Below are positions 25,001 through 37,699 of a stretch of DNA of 64,000 nt, piece by piece. Source of the stretch: Nageia nagi (lineage: Eukaryota > Pinophyta); contig JBITNC010000001.1 of the NCBI GenBank assembly GCA_050084985.1, forward strand, positions 50,158,001-50,222,000, given 5' to 3'. Position numbers and translations under genes: made by a program. The first letter of the stretch is position 1. Every line of letters begins with the position of its first letter. The notes under the pieces are model-generated. The model did not search any database and was not told where the DNA came from. It saw nothing but the letters and a program-made list of their open reading frames with translations.

Positions 25001-26622
25001 TACAATAATTTACTATGAATTCATGTGGCATGATACTTACCCTTGCTATTTGAAATTAATGTTTAAAGCTGGATATGTATGGGTTATAACCAATTATTGT
25101 TATGGATTGAATGGGCACCATATTGTAAGGAAACACACATACTAAATCAAAGTCCCAAAGCAGAGCAATATTGTACCCCTTGCTTTATTACAAAAATTAA
25201 TGGAAGCATTAATAAAAAATTTAACAATGTTTAAATAATTTTTTTTGAATAATTTTAACATGAGAACATTGACTTCCATCTTGGGTATTTTTTCTGATCA
25301 ATTTTATGTACCTATATAATCTTTAATCTATTTCTAGATTGAATTCTTGTTTTTTATTAGCTTTTTCCTTTGCTTAATTGGATCAAGAGAAGCAAAATAT
25401 AGGTAATAAACACTTAAATTATAATGGAACTAACTATTATTTGAGATTGCAAATGTAATATGTCTAATTCATAATATAAGGAAAGTAGTTACACCTAAGT
25501 TTCAAAACTTCAAAGTACATTGTAAAGAATATGATATTGAATTATGAAATTGAATTCTTATGTATAAATAGTTATATATATGAATAATAGTATAATATTG
25601 ATGTCAAACATAAATTAGTAATCACAAGATCATCTTTTAACTATATATTGTTTAGTGGAATAAGTAATGGAAAATAAAATGAACGAATGATAATAAATAT
25701 GAAATTAATTGTAACTTAAAATAACTTTTATTGGTTATATCTATAATATTATAAGAAGGTTTATAATTACATATAGATCTACTATAATTTATTTATTGTT
25801 TGATTGTATATTTATTACTATAGATGATGCTTGTGAAGATGTAAATATCAAGAAAACAAAATATGTAAAGTTGATTCTCCAATATGATCTAACATGGTTC
25901 CATCATATGATTTGTAAATGTACATATTTAATAACTCATTAAAAAAAGCAAGTAAACGATACCCTGTGAGGATAACTAAATTTAATCATGCTTAATAGTA
26001 AACTCTTCTAGCAATATACACTCGTTAATAAACCAAGATTTTACATTATAATTTATAAAAATTTTATTTGAACTTTACATCTATAAATTTAGGGTTTTAT
26101 TATTTTTTTATCCTTTTAAAGTCTATTGAATCTTTTTCTGATCTATTCCACAAATTCTTTGAATTTTTTTAAGTATTATATCCAATCTACTATTGAAGAT
26201 AAGATGAGAAGCAAAGTTTAGGTAAATAATTGGCAATTTTTGTAAAGAAACATATACTTGCTTGATTTATTTAAATTATTAAAATAGTGAAAATATGTTC
26301 TTATAGTTCTATAATATCCTTTAAATGTATCCATATTAATGTTTGAAAACAACTAATTATCTAAAAACTTTCCAAAATAAATATGATAAAATCAATTGAT
26401 TTAAATTCTAATAAATCAATTTTTTTTTTAATTCTATGTTTAATTATTGATATTGTGTATTGGATGGTATGATTCATCACTAACCAATGGTACTAATCTC
26501 TTGTTTGACACTTAATAGTTTTTTGACAGAAGTAATGGACAAAATAAAATGAACACAATGATATGATATGGATACATATGGGAGTACATTCAATTGCTAA
26601 GATGCTTAAAAATATAACTTTT
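21487..26622. other. H interior, about 5.1 kb non-coding AT-rich DNA
   Basis: No RT, RNase H, integrase or host gene was recognised on either strand and no long frame is present. It holds a (CA)n run at 22063-22089, an (AT)n run near 22550-22574, and long T runs. For a complete gypsy element this is where pol should be, so pol has either been replaced or decayed beyond recognition. Confidence 0.5.
22063..22089. repeat. (CA)n microsatellite
   Basis: About 13 CA dinucleotides in a row after TTTGACA, followed by ACAATATATATAT. Confidence 0.9.
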
Positions 26623-26981
26623 GAGTATGTATATATGCATATAATTTTATTTTATAGAAGTTTTAAATTTTTTACTTTTTAGATCTTATAATTTTTAGGT
26701 TTTTTCATTTTTTATGATTAGTAATTATAGTTAACTAAGAGAAGGATGAATCCTCTACTGTGAAGGATGTGAAATACAAGGAAACCAAAAATATGATGAA
26801 AGATGATTTCTCCAATGTGACTAACATGGTTTATCATCATTTGATTGTGTATAATATATTAATATACTTAATAAATGCATTGATAATAAATCAAGTAAAT
26901 CATGATCTACCCAATTGGTGATGGAAAATAAAATATTCATGCTTAATGTAATTACTTGACTTGTCATGAAATTTCTTTATC

Positions 26982-28133
26982 TCAGTTAATATAACCAATT
27001 GTTATTAATATAAGTGTTGAATAATTTGTGATTTGAGCTTTAACAATGGTATAAAAATTTAGGTTCTCAGTATTTTGTTTATCTTCTAAAGCATGGATGT
27101 TTTGATTTCCCAAAGATTCATAGGGTGTGAAATCAAATATCTTTAAGTATTGAACATCCAATCCTACTATTAAAGATAAGCATTGAGGAACCCATGGAGG
27201 TTTAGGTGGAAGATATGTTGGTTCATGTTTTTTGTAAAGATAGATCATTTTGATCCACTCAAGACTTGAATTTTATTTCATCATATTATTGAACACCATA
27301 TTAGATTGTTCTAATGATTGCATTTCATCTATATAATCTTCTTTGGACTTATCTTTACAATGATGCCCCTATTGAATAGGAATTTGAAAACCCAAACATA
27401 TCTTATCTAAGGGGGTAAGTTATCCAAAAATAGAATATGAAATTAGCATGGTTTGAAATAGTCTTTTAATAGAGACAAATGTTGTTTTTCCTTTTAGATT
27501 TTCTATGTTTAACCTTGACTTTGATCATTGTGTAATTTTGTAATGTGAGTATGGATTTTCATCTCTTGGAACACAATGGACTATCCCCTTATCAATGTAT
27601 TTTAGAAAACCATGTAATGTATATGGGACACATTCCATTTCTCAAATCCATGGTCTCCCTATAAGAATATTATACTGTTGAATATCTCCTTCAATGACAT
27701 GTAGCGATATTTGTATTATCTTGGATTTGATAGTAATGGGTAATACTATTGATCCATTGTTGAACATAAGTCATTGTTGAATGCCTTTATTGTAAATATG
27801 GTGAAGAAATATAATATAAGGGAAGATTCAACTTTTTATATGTTGATATAGACATGATATTGATATCTATCCTTCATCTATTAATATTCTTTTAACAAAC
27901 CTACCATCTACTTTACCGATGACATGTAAAGGAGGATCTAATCCTTGAAGTCCATTATTTGATTTTATCTCATAGTTATAAAAGAATAATATGGGTTGCA
28001 TACCTATTTTAATATTTTCAATGAATGAAATAAAAAATTTAGGATCACTTACATATATTTCAATTTCTTGAAGTATTTGAATCATAGCATCCTTATAAGT
28101 TTTAGATTGTTGTAACAACTTGAATAAGGACAT
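26982..28133 (-). pseudogene. Array copy 1: protease (frameshifted) and linker
   Basis: The protease starts at 28133 (MSLFKLLQQSKTYKDAMIQI) and reads to LIDEG, where one base is missing at about 27870 compared with copies 4-6, ending the frame. The remainder down to about 27650 is present but out of frame. The linker frame at 27248-26982 carries KIFDFTPYESLGNQNIHALE. Confidence 0.8.
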
Positions 28134-28739
28134 TTTTATAGACTAGATTTTTTAACTATTGTTGTTGTTGCTCATTTTGATTCCAAGTACATGTGCTTTG
28201 ATTATAACTAGGTAGATTTTTTATACTATTTACTTGATATGGAGGAAGTGAGTTTCAACAAATTTCTAAATTTTGATTTGAGATAGAAATAGGATTATCC
28301 ACTTCCAACTTACCATCATTGATTAAATCTTGAATTTTATCTTTTTACATTTGCATTATTTGTATCATGCCCATTATTATGATATAATTATGATGAGTAT
28401 GTATATATGCATATAATTTTTTTTATAGAAGTTTTAAATTTTTTACTTTTTAGATCTTATAATTTTTAGGTTTTTTCATTTTTTATGATTAGTAATTATA
28501 GTTAACTAAGAGAAGGATGAATCCTCTACTGTGAAGGATGTGAAATACAAGGAAACCAAAAATATGATGAAAGATGATTTCTCCAATGTGACTAACATGG
28601 TTTATCATCATTTGATTGTGTATAATATATTAATATACTTAATAAATGCATTGATAATAAATCAAGTAAATCATGATCTACCCAATTGGTGATGGAAAAT
28701 AAAATATTCATGCTTAATGTAATTACTTGACTTGTCATG

Positions 28740-29880
28740 AAATTTCTTTATCTCAGTTAATATAACCAATTGTTATTAATATAAGTGTTGAATAATTTGT
28801 GATTTGAGCTTTAACAATGGTATAAAATTTAGGTTCTCAGTATTTTGTTTATCTTCTAAAGCATGGATGTTTTGATTTCCCAAAGATTCATAGGGTGTGA
28901 AATCAATATATCTTTAAGTATTGAACATCCAATCCTACTATTAAAGATAAGCATTGAGGAACCCATGGAGGTTTAGGTGGAAGATATGTTGGTTCATGTT
29001 TTTTGTAAAGATAGATCATTTTGATCCACTCAAGACTTGAATTTTATTTCATCATATTATTGAACACCATATTAGATTGTTCTAATGATTGCATTTCATC
29101 TATATAATCTTCTTTGGACTTATCTTTACAATGATGCCCCTATTGAATAGGAATTTGAAAACCCAAACATATCTTATCTAAGGGGGTAAGTTATCCAAAA
29201 ATAGAATATGAAATTAGCATGGTTTGAAATAGTCTTTTAATAGGACAAATGTTGTTTTTCCTTTTAGATTTTCTATGTTTAACCTTGACTTTGATCATTG
29301 TGTAATTTTGTAATGTGAGTATGGATTTTCATCTCTTGGAACACAATGGACTATCCCCTTATCAATGTATTTTAGAAAACCATGTAATGTATATGGGACA
29401 ATTCCATTTTCAATCCTTAGTTGCTAATTCTAAAAGAATATTATACTGTGAATATCTCTTCAGACATTGTAGCGTATTTGTATTATCTGGATTTGATATA
29501 TGGTAATACTATTGATCTATTGTTGAAATAAGTCATTGTTGAATGCCCTTTATTTTAATACGTGAGAATATAATATAAGGGAAGATCTAACTTTTTATAT
29601 GTTGATATTGATATTATTAGATATAAAGATACCTTATGTTATATTCTTTTAACAAATCTATCCATTAACTTTACCAGAAATGTATAGGAGGATAATCTTG
29701 AAGTCCATTAATATTTAAACTCATCTATAATTTTAGAAGTTACATAGGGTTGCATACTATTTAATATTTTTCAATGATAGATTTAAAATTTTGGATCATT
29801 ACATATATTTCATTTCTTGAAGTATTTGAATTATAGCATCCTTATAAGTTTTAGATTGTTTAAAACTTGAATAAGGACAT
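28740..29880 (-). pseudogene. Array copy 2: protease destroyed by indels, linker partly intact
   Basis: From about 29395 to 30250 the sequence follows the other copies but with dense one- and two-base losses and some substitutions, so the protease is unreadable. Left of 29395 it is nearly identical to the other copies, apart from an extra TA near 28905 which shifts the linker frame. Confidence 0.8.
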
Positions 29881-30504
29881 TTTTAAAAATTTCTAATTTT
29901 TGAATATTGTTGTGATTGCTCATTTGATTCCAAGTACATGTGCTTTGATTATAACTTGTAATTTTTTTATATATTTACTGTATGTATGAATGAGTTTCAA
30001 CATATTTCTAAATTTTGATTGAGATAGAAATATGGATATATTCATCTTAAATTACATCATTGATTTAAATCTTGATTTATCTTTATCATTCTGCTGTTTT
30101 GTATCATGCCATTTTTATGATATAATTTATGATGAGTATGAAATATGCTATAATTTTATTTTTAGAAGTTTTAAATGTTTAACCTTTAAATTTATAATTT
30201 AGGTTTTTTCAATTTTGATAATTGTTAATTGTATTAATAGAGAAGATAATTCATCTACTGTGAAGGATGTGAAATACAAGGAAACCAAAAATATGATGAA
30301 AGATGATTTCTCCAATGTGACTAACATGGTTTATCATCATTTGATTGTGTATAATATATTAATATACTTAATAAATGCATTGATAATAAATCAAGTAAAT
30401 CATGATCTACCCAATTGGTGATGGAAAATAAAATATTCATGCTTAATGTAATTACTTGACTTGTCATGAAATTTCTTTATCTCAGTTAATATAACCAATT
30501 GTTA

Positions 30505-31640
30505 TTAATATAAGTGTTGAATAATTTGTGATTTGAGCTTTAACAATGGTATAAAATTTAGGTTCTCAGTATTTTGTTTATCTTCTAAAGCATGGATGTT
30601 TTGATTTCCCAAAGATTCATAGGGTGTGAAATCAAATATCTTTAAGTATTGAACATCCAATCCTACTATTAAAGATAAGCATTGAGGAACCCATGGAGGT
30701 TTAGGTGGAAGATATGTTGGTTCATGTTTTTTGTAAAGATAGATCATTTTGATCCACTCAAGACTTGAATTTTATTTCATCATATTATTGAACACCATAT
30801 TAGATTGTTCTAATGATTGCATTTCATCTATATAATCTTCTTTGGACTTATCTTTACAATGATGCCCCTATTGAATAGGAATTTGAAAACCCAAACATAT
30901 CTTATCTAAGGGGGTAAGTTATCCAAAAATAGAATATGAAATTAGCATGGTTTGAAATAGTCTTTTAATAGAGACAAATTGTTGTTTTTCCTTTTAGATT
31001 TTCTATGTTTAACCTTGACTTTGATCATTGTGTAATTTTGTAATGTGAGTATGGATTTTCATCTCTTGGAACACAATGGACTATCCCCTTATCAATGTAT
31101 TTTAGAAAACCATGTAATGTATATGGGACACATTCCATTTCTCAAATCCATGGTCTCCCTATAAGAATATTATACTGTTGAATATCTCCTTCAATGACAT
31201 GTAGCGATATTTGTATTATCTTGGATTTGATAGTAATGGGTAATACTATTGATCCTATTGTTGAACATAAGTCATTGTTGAATGCCTTTATTTGTAAATA
31301 TGGTGAAGAAATATAATATAAGGGAAGATTCAACTTTTTATATGTTGATATAGACATGATATTGATATCTGATCCTTCATCTATTAATATTCTTTTAACA
31401 AACCTACCATCTACTTTACCGATGACATGTAAAGGAGGATCTAATCCTTGAAGTCCATTATTTGATTTTATCTCATAGTTATAAAAAGAATACTATGGGT
31501 TGCATACCTATTTTAATATTTTCAATGAATGAAATAAAAAATTTAGGATCACTTACATATATTTCAATTTCTTGAAGTATTTGAATCATAGCATCCTTAT
31601 AAGTTTTAGATTGTTGTAACAACTTGAATAAGGACATTTT
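30505..31640 (-). pseudogene. Array copy 3: protease (one-base insertion) and linker
   Basis: The frame at 31357-31142 covers SISTYKKLNLPLYYI to YNILIGRPWI. One extra A in the AAAAA run near 31484 separates it from the N-terminal half that begins at 31637. The linker at 30747-30505 is intact (80 codons). Confidence 0.85.
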
Positions 31641-31900
31641 TATAGACTATATTTTTAACTATTGTTGTTGTTGCTCATTTTGATTCCAAGTACATGTGCT
31701 TTGATTATAACTAGGTAGATTTTTTATACTATTTACTTGATATGGAGGAAGTGAGTTTCAACAAATTTCTAAATTTTGATTTGAGATAGAAATAGGATTA
31801 TCCACTTCCAACTTACCATCATTGATTAAATCTTGAATTTTATCTTTTATCATTCTGCATGTATTTGTATCATGCCCATTTTTATGATGATAATTATGAT

Positions 31901-32524
31901 GAGTATGTATATATGCATATAATTTTATTTTATAGAAGTTTTAAATTTTTTACTTTTTAGATCTTATAATTTTTAGGTTTTTTCATTTTTTATGATTAGT
32001 AATTGTAGTTAACTAAGAGAAGGATGAATCCTCTACTGTGAAGGATGTGAAATACAAGGAAACCAAAAATATGATGAAAGATGATTTCTCCAATGTGACT
32101 AACATGGTTTATCATCATTTGATTGTGTATAATATATTAATATACTTAATAAATGCATTGATAATAAATCAAGTAAATCATGATCTACCCAATTGGTGAT
32201 GGAAAATAAAATATTCATGCTTAATGTATTACTTGACTTGTCATGAAATTTCTTTATCTCAGTTAATATAACCAATTGTTATTAATATAAGTGTTGAATA
32301 ATTTGTGATTTGAGCTTTAACAATGGTATAAAATTTAGGTTCTCAGTATTTTGTTTATCTTCTAAAGCATGGATGTTTTGATTTCCCAAAGATTCATAGG
32401 GTGTGAAATCAAATATCTTTAAGTATTGAACATCCAATCCTACTATTAAAGATAAGCATTGAGGAACCCATGGAGGTTTAGGTGGAAGATATGTTGGTTC
32501 ATGTTTTTTGTAAAGATAGATCAT
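31901..32524 (-). pseudogene. Post-protease linker frames, 80 codons, repeated per unit
   Basis: This example is at 32524-32282; the same frame lies at 30747-30505, 34301-34059 and 36076-35834. It contains YLYKKHEPTYLPPKPPWVP and KIFDFTPYESLGNQNIH. In related gypsy polyproteins a Pro-rich linker separates protease from RT. The 350 bp between protease and this frame reads partly (LHGFLKYIDKGIVHCVPRDE) with shifts. No RT follows within a unit. Confidence 0.55.
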
Positions 32525-32918
32525 TTTGATCCACTCAAGACTTGAATTTTATTTCATCATATTATTGAACACCATATTAGATTGTTCTAATGATTGCATT
32601 TCATCTATATAATCTTCTTTGGACTTATCTTTACAATGATGCCCCTATTGAATAGGAATTTGAAAACCCAAACATATCTTATCTAAGGGGGTAAGTTATC
32701 CAAAAATAGAATATGAAATTAGCATGGTTTGAAATAGTCTTTTAATAGAGACAAATGTTGTTTTTCCTTTTAGATTTTCTATGTTTAACCTTGACTTTGA
32801 TCATTGTGTAATTTTGTAATGTGAGTATGGATTTTCATCTCTTGGAACACAATGGACTATCCCCTTATCAATGTATTTTAGAAAACCATGTAATGTATAT
32901 GGGACACATTCCATTTTC

Positions 32919-33413
32919 TCAAATCCATGGTCTCCCTATAAGAATATTATACTGTTGAATATCTCCTTCAATGACATGTAGCGATATTTGTATTATCTTG
33001 GATTTGATAGTAATGGGTAATACTATTGATCCTATTGTTGAACATAAGTCATTGTTGAATGCCTTTATTTGTAAATATGGTGAAGAAATATAATATAAGG
33101 GAAGATTCAACTTTTTATATGTTGATATAGACATGATATTGATATCTGATCCTTCATCTATTAATATTCTTTTAACAAACCTACCATCTACTTTACCGAT
33201 GACATGTAAAGGAGGATCTAATCCTTGAAGTCCATTATTTGATTTTATCTCATAGTTATAAAAGAATACTATGGGTTGCATACCTATTTTAATATTTTCA
33301 ATGAATGAAATAAAAAATTTAGGATCACTTACATATATTTCAATTTCTTGAAGTATTTGAATCATAGCATCCTTATAAGTTTTAGATTGTTGTAACAACT
33401 TGAATAAGGACAT
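32919..33413 (-). CDS. Array copy 4: retropepsin-like domain, intact frame
   Basis: 164 codons. The protein has a leader with FKLLQQSKTYKDAMIQ, a GLQGLDPPLHVIGKV stretch, the catalytic loop ILIDEGSDINIM (an aspartyl-protease D-x-G-[ST] motif), and ends YNILIGRPWI, the hydrophobic-Gly motif of gypsy proteases; related elements continue with His, here a stop. The family cleaves gag-pol polyproteins as a homodimer. It is a single domain repeated within an array, without start context or downstream pol, so production of a protein is doubtful. Its frame is identical to copy 5. Confidence 0.7.
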   Translation of the reverse strand: MSLFKLLQQSKTYKDAMIQILQEIEIYVSDPKFFISFIENIKIGMQPIVFFYNYEIKSNNGLQGLDPPLHVIGKVDGRFVKRILIDEGSDINIMSISTYKKLNLPLYYISSPYLQIKAFNNDLCSTIGSIVLPITIKSKIIQISLHVIEGDIQQYNILIGRPWI

Positions 33414-34694
33414 TTTTATAGACTATATTTTTAACTATTGTTGTTGTTGCTCATTTTGATTCCAAGTACATGTGCTTTGATTATAACTAGGTAGATTTTT
33501 TATACTATTTACTTGATATGGAGGAAGTGAGTTTCAACAAATTTCTAAATTTTGATTTGAGATAGAAATAGGATTATCCACTTCCAACTTACCATCATTG
33601 ATTAAAATCTTGAATTTATCTTTTATCATTCTGCATGTATTTGTATCATGCCCATTTTTATGATGATAATTATGATGAGTATGTATATATGCATATAATT
33701 TTATTTTATAGAAGTTTTAAATTTTTTACTTTTTAGATCTTATAATTTTTAGGTTTTTTCATTTTTTATGATTAGTAATTGTAGTTAACTAAGAGAAGGA
33801 TGAATCCTCTACTGTGAAGGATGTGAAATACAAGGAAACCAAAAATATGATGAAAGATGATTTCTCCAATGTGACTAACATGGTTTATCATCATTTGATT
33901 GTGTATAATATATTAATATACTTAATAAATGCATTGATAATAAATCAAGTAAATCATGATCTACCCAATTGGTGATGGAAAATAAAATATTCATGCTTAA
34001 TGTAATTACTTGACTTGTCATGAAATTTCTTTATCTCAGTTAATATAACCAATTGTTATTAATATAAGTGTTGAATAATTTGTGATTTGAGCTTTAACAA
34101 TGGTATAAAATTTAGGTTCTCAGTATTTTGTTTATCTTCTAAAGCATGGATGTTTTGATTTCCCAAAGATTCATAGGGTGTGAAATCAAATATCTTTAAG
34201 TATTGAACATCCAATCCTACTATTAAAGATAAGCATTGAGGAACCCATGGAGGTTTAGGTGGAAGATATGTTGGTTCATGTTTTTTGTAAAGATAGATCA
34301 TTTTGATCCACTCAAGACTTGAATTTTATTTCATCATATTATTGAACACCATATTAGATTGTTCTAATGATTGCATTTCATCTATATAATCTTCTTTGGA
34401 CTTATCTTTACAATGATGCCCCTATTGAATAGGAATTTGAAAACCCAAACATATCTTATCTAAGGGGGTAAGTTATCCAAAAATAGAATATGAAATTAGC
34501 ATGGTTTGAAATAGTCTTTTAATAGAGACAAATGTTGTTTTTCCTTTTAGATTTTCTATGTTTAACCTTGACTTTGATCATTGTGTAATTTTGTAATGTG
34601 AGTATGGATTTTCATCTCTTGGAACACAATGGACTATCCCCTTATCAATGTATTTTAGAAAACCATGTAATGTATATGGGACACATTCCATTTC

Positions 34695-35189
34695 TCAAAT
34701 CCATGGTCTCCCTATAAGAATATTATACTGTTGAATATCTCCTTCAATGACATGTAGCGATATTTGTATTATCTTGGATTTGATAGTAATGGGTAATACT
34801 ATTGATCCTATTGTTGAACATAAGTCATTGTTGAATGCCTTTATTTGTAAATATGGTGAAGAAATATAATATAAGGGAAGATTCAACTTTTTATATGTTG
34901 ATATAGACATGATATTGATATCTGATCCTTCATCTATTAATATTCTTTTAACAAACCTACCATCTACTTTACCGATGACATGTAAAGGAGGATCTAATCC
35001 TTGAAGTCCATTATTTGATTTTATCTCATAGTTATAAAAGAATACTATGGGTTGCATACCTATTTTAATATTTTCAATGAATGAAATAAAAAATTTAGGA
35101 TCACTTACATATATTTCAATTTCTTGAAGTATTTGAATCATAGCATCCTTATAAGTTTTAGATTGTTGTAACAACTTGAATAAGGACAT
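34695..35189 (-). CDS. Array copy 5: retropepsin-like domain, intact frame
   Basis: The 164-codon translation is identical to copy 4, including ILIDEGSDINIM and YNILIGRPWI. The flanking linker frame (34301-34059) is also identical. Such identity in neutral sequence points to recent duplication or to copying during assembly. Confidence 0.7.
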   Translation of the reverse strand: MSLFKLLQQSKTYKDAMIQILQEIEIYVSDPKFFISFIENIKIGMQPIVFFYNYEIKSNNGLQGLDPPLHVIGKVDGRFVKRILIDEGSDINIMSISTYKKLNLPLYYISSPYLQIKAFNNDLCSTIGSIVLPITIKSKIIQISLHVIEGDIQQYNILIGRPWI

Positions 35190-36468
35190 TTTTATAGACT
35201 ATATTTTTAACTATTGTTGTTGTTGCTCATTTTGATTCCAAGTACATGTGCTTTGATTATAACTAGGTAGATTTTTTATACTATTTACTTGATATGGAGG
35301 AAGTGAGTTTCAACAAATTTCTAAATTTTGATTTGAGATAGAAATAGGATTATCCACTTCCAACTTACCATCATTGATTAAATCTTGAATTTTATCTTTT
35401 ATCATTCTGCATGTATTTGTATCATGCCCATTTTTATGATGATAATTATGATGAGTATGTATATATGCATATAATTTTATTTTATAGAAGTTTTAAATTT
35501 TTTACTTTTTAGATCTTATAATTTTTAGGTTTTTTCATTTTTTATGATTAGTAATTGTAGTTAACTAAGAGAAGGATGAATCCTCTACTGTGAAGGATGT
35601 GAAATACAAGGAAACCAAAAATATGATGAAAGATGATTTCTCCAATGTGACTAACATGGTTTATCATCATTTGATTGTGTATAATATATTAATTATACTT
35701 AATAAATGCATTGATTAAAATCAAGTAAATCATGATCTACCAATTGGTGATGGAAAATAAAATATTCATGCTTAATGTAATTACTTGACTTGTCATGAAA
35801 TTTCTTTATCTCAGTTAAAATAACCAATTGTTATTAATATAAGTGTTGAATAATTTGTGATTTGAGCTTTAACAATGGTATAAAATTTAGGTTCTCAGTA
35901 TTTTGTTTATCTTCTAAAGCATGGATGTTTTGATTTCCCAAAGATTCATAGGGTGTGAAATCAAATATCTTTAAGTATTGAACATCCAATCCTACTATTA
36001 AAGATAAGCATTGAGGAACCCATGGAGGTTTAGGTGGAAGATATGTTGGTTCATGTTTTTTGTAAAGATAGATCATTTTGATCCACTCAAGACTTGAATT
36101 TTATTTCATCATATTATTGAACACCATATTAGATTGTTCTAATGATTGCATTTCATCTATATAATCTTCTTTGGACTTTCTTTACAATGATGCCCCTATT
36201 GAATAGGAATTTGAAAACCCAAACATATCTTATCTAAGGGGGTAAGTTATCCAAAAATAGAATATGAAATTAGCATGGTTTGAAATAGTCTTTTAATAGA
36301 GACAAATGTTGTTTTTCCTTTTAGATTTTCTATGTTTAACCTTGACTTTGATCATTGTGTAATTTTGTAATGTGAGTATGGATTTTCATCTCTTGGAACA
36401 CAATGGACTATCCCCTTATCAATGTATTTTAGAAAACCATGTAATGTATATGGGACACATTCCATTTC

Positions 36469-37017
36469 TCAAATCCATGGTCTCCCTATAAGAATATTAT
36501 ACTGTTGAATATCTCCTTCAATGACATGTAGCGATATTTGTATTATCTTGGATTTGATAGTAATGGGTAATACTATTGATCCTATTGTTGAACATAAGTC
36601 ATTGTTGAATGCCTTTATTTGTAAATATGGTGAAGAAATATAATATAAGGGAAGATTCAACTTTTTATATGTTGATATAGACATGATATTGATATCTGAT
36701 CCTTCATCTATTAATATTCTTTTAACAAACCTACCATCTACTTTACCGATGACATGTAAAGGAGGATCTAATCCTTGAAGTCCATTATTTGATTTTATCT
36801 CATAGTTATAAAAGAATACTATGGGTTGCATACCTATTTTAATATTTTCAATGAATGAAATAAAAAATTTAGGATCACTTACATATATTTCAATTTCTTG
36901 AAGTATTTGAATCATAGCATCCTTATAAGTTTTAGATTGTTGTAACAACTTGAATAAGGACATTTTATAGACTATATTTTTAACATTGTTGTTGTTGTCA
37001 TTTTGATTCAAGTACAT
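36469..37017 (-). CDS. Array copy 6: retropepsin-like domain with longer N-terminus
   Basis: 182 codons. The last 164 equal copies 4 and 5. A one-base difference in a T run near 36962-36966 opens the frame upstream, adding MYLNQNDNNNNVKNIVYK, an Asn-rich stretch that in the other copies is out of frame. This shows the domain was once part of a larger gag-protease frame. It marks the 5'-most array unit, after which sequence quality drops. Confidence 0.7.
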   Translation of the reverse strand: MYLNQNDNNNNVKNIVYKMSLFKLLQQSKTYKDAMIQILQEIEIYVSDPKFFISFIENIKIGMQPIVFFYNYEIKSNNGLQGLDPPLHVIGKVDGRFVKRILIDEGSDINIMSISTYKKLNLPLYYISSPYLQIKAFNNDLCSTIGSIVLPITIKSKIIQISLHVIEGDIQQYNILIGRPWI

Positions 37018-37208
37018 GTGCTTTGATATAACTAGGTAGATTTTATATATTTACTTGATATGGAGGAAGTGAGTTCAACAAATTTCTAAATTTTGATTTG
37101 AGATAGAAATAGGATTATCCACTTCAACTTACCATCATGATTAATCTGAATTTATTTTTATCATTCTGCATGTATTTGTATCATGCCATTTTTATGATGT
37201 AATTATTT

Positions 37209-37699
37209 ATATATTTGTTAATTTATTTATAGAAGTTTTAATTTTTTACTTTTAGTCTTATTTTTTGTTTTTTCATTTTTATATTAATTATTTTACTAAA
37301 ATGTTGAATCCTCACTTGGGATGTAAATACAGAAACCAAAATTGATGAATATTTCCAATTGATAAAGTATAGCATTTGTTGTAAATTATAATATCTTAAT
37401 AATGAATTGTATTTCAGATCATGATAAATTTTGATAATAAAATTTCAGCAATGAATTTGAAATAATAAATCTATTGTAATTAACCATTTTTTAAATAAGT
37501 GTTGAAATATACTTAACAATATATGGATCAATATTGTTTATCTTTAAAGCTGATTCTTTCCTAATTGTATTGAATTTAAATTGAACAAATCTCATTAAAT
37601 AAGCATGAGGAACTTGAGTTTTAGTGAAGAATTTGTTCAATTGTTTTTTACAAGTAATCATTTTGATCATCAAGACTTATTTTTTCATTTGTTATTTTG
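37209..37699 (-). repeat. Degraded seventh array copy
   Basis: The order of landmarks (GAAGTTTTAATTTTTTAC, GAATCCTC, GGATGTAAATAC, AAACCAAAA, ATCATTTTGATCATCAAGAC) follows the unit but with many losses, so the 600-bp start of a unit is compressed to under 500 bp. The change in quality begins inside copy 6 at about 36960. Confidence 0.6.

Larger units (their letters stand above)
26623..37208 (-). repeat. Tandem array of six 1.74-1.78-kb gypsy zinc-knuckle/protease units
   Basis: The landmark GAGTATGTATATATGC recurs, exactly or with changes, at 26623, 28395, 30134, 31901 and 33677, and again at 35453. Spacings are 1772, 1739, 1767, 1776 and 1776, and the sixth copy ends near 37208. On the minus strand each unit runs from a zinc-knuckle-like NGHDTNTCRMIKDKIQDLI through the protease to a linker with PTYLPPKPPWVPQCLSL. 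Copies 4, 5 and 6 are nearly identical. Copies 1 and 3 have single-base frameshifts in the protease. Copy 2 is indel-rich in its right part. A degraded partial seventh copy follows at 37209-37690. Confidence 0.95.

Noticed and set aside
26623-37208. Regular repeats considered as CRISPR or as a cluster of host genes
   Set aside because: Units are 1.77 kb with no spacers, in plant retroelement DNA, and the encoded domain is a retroelement protease.
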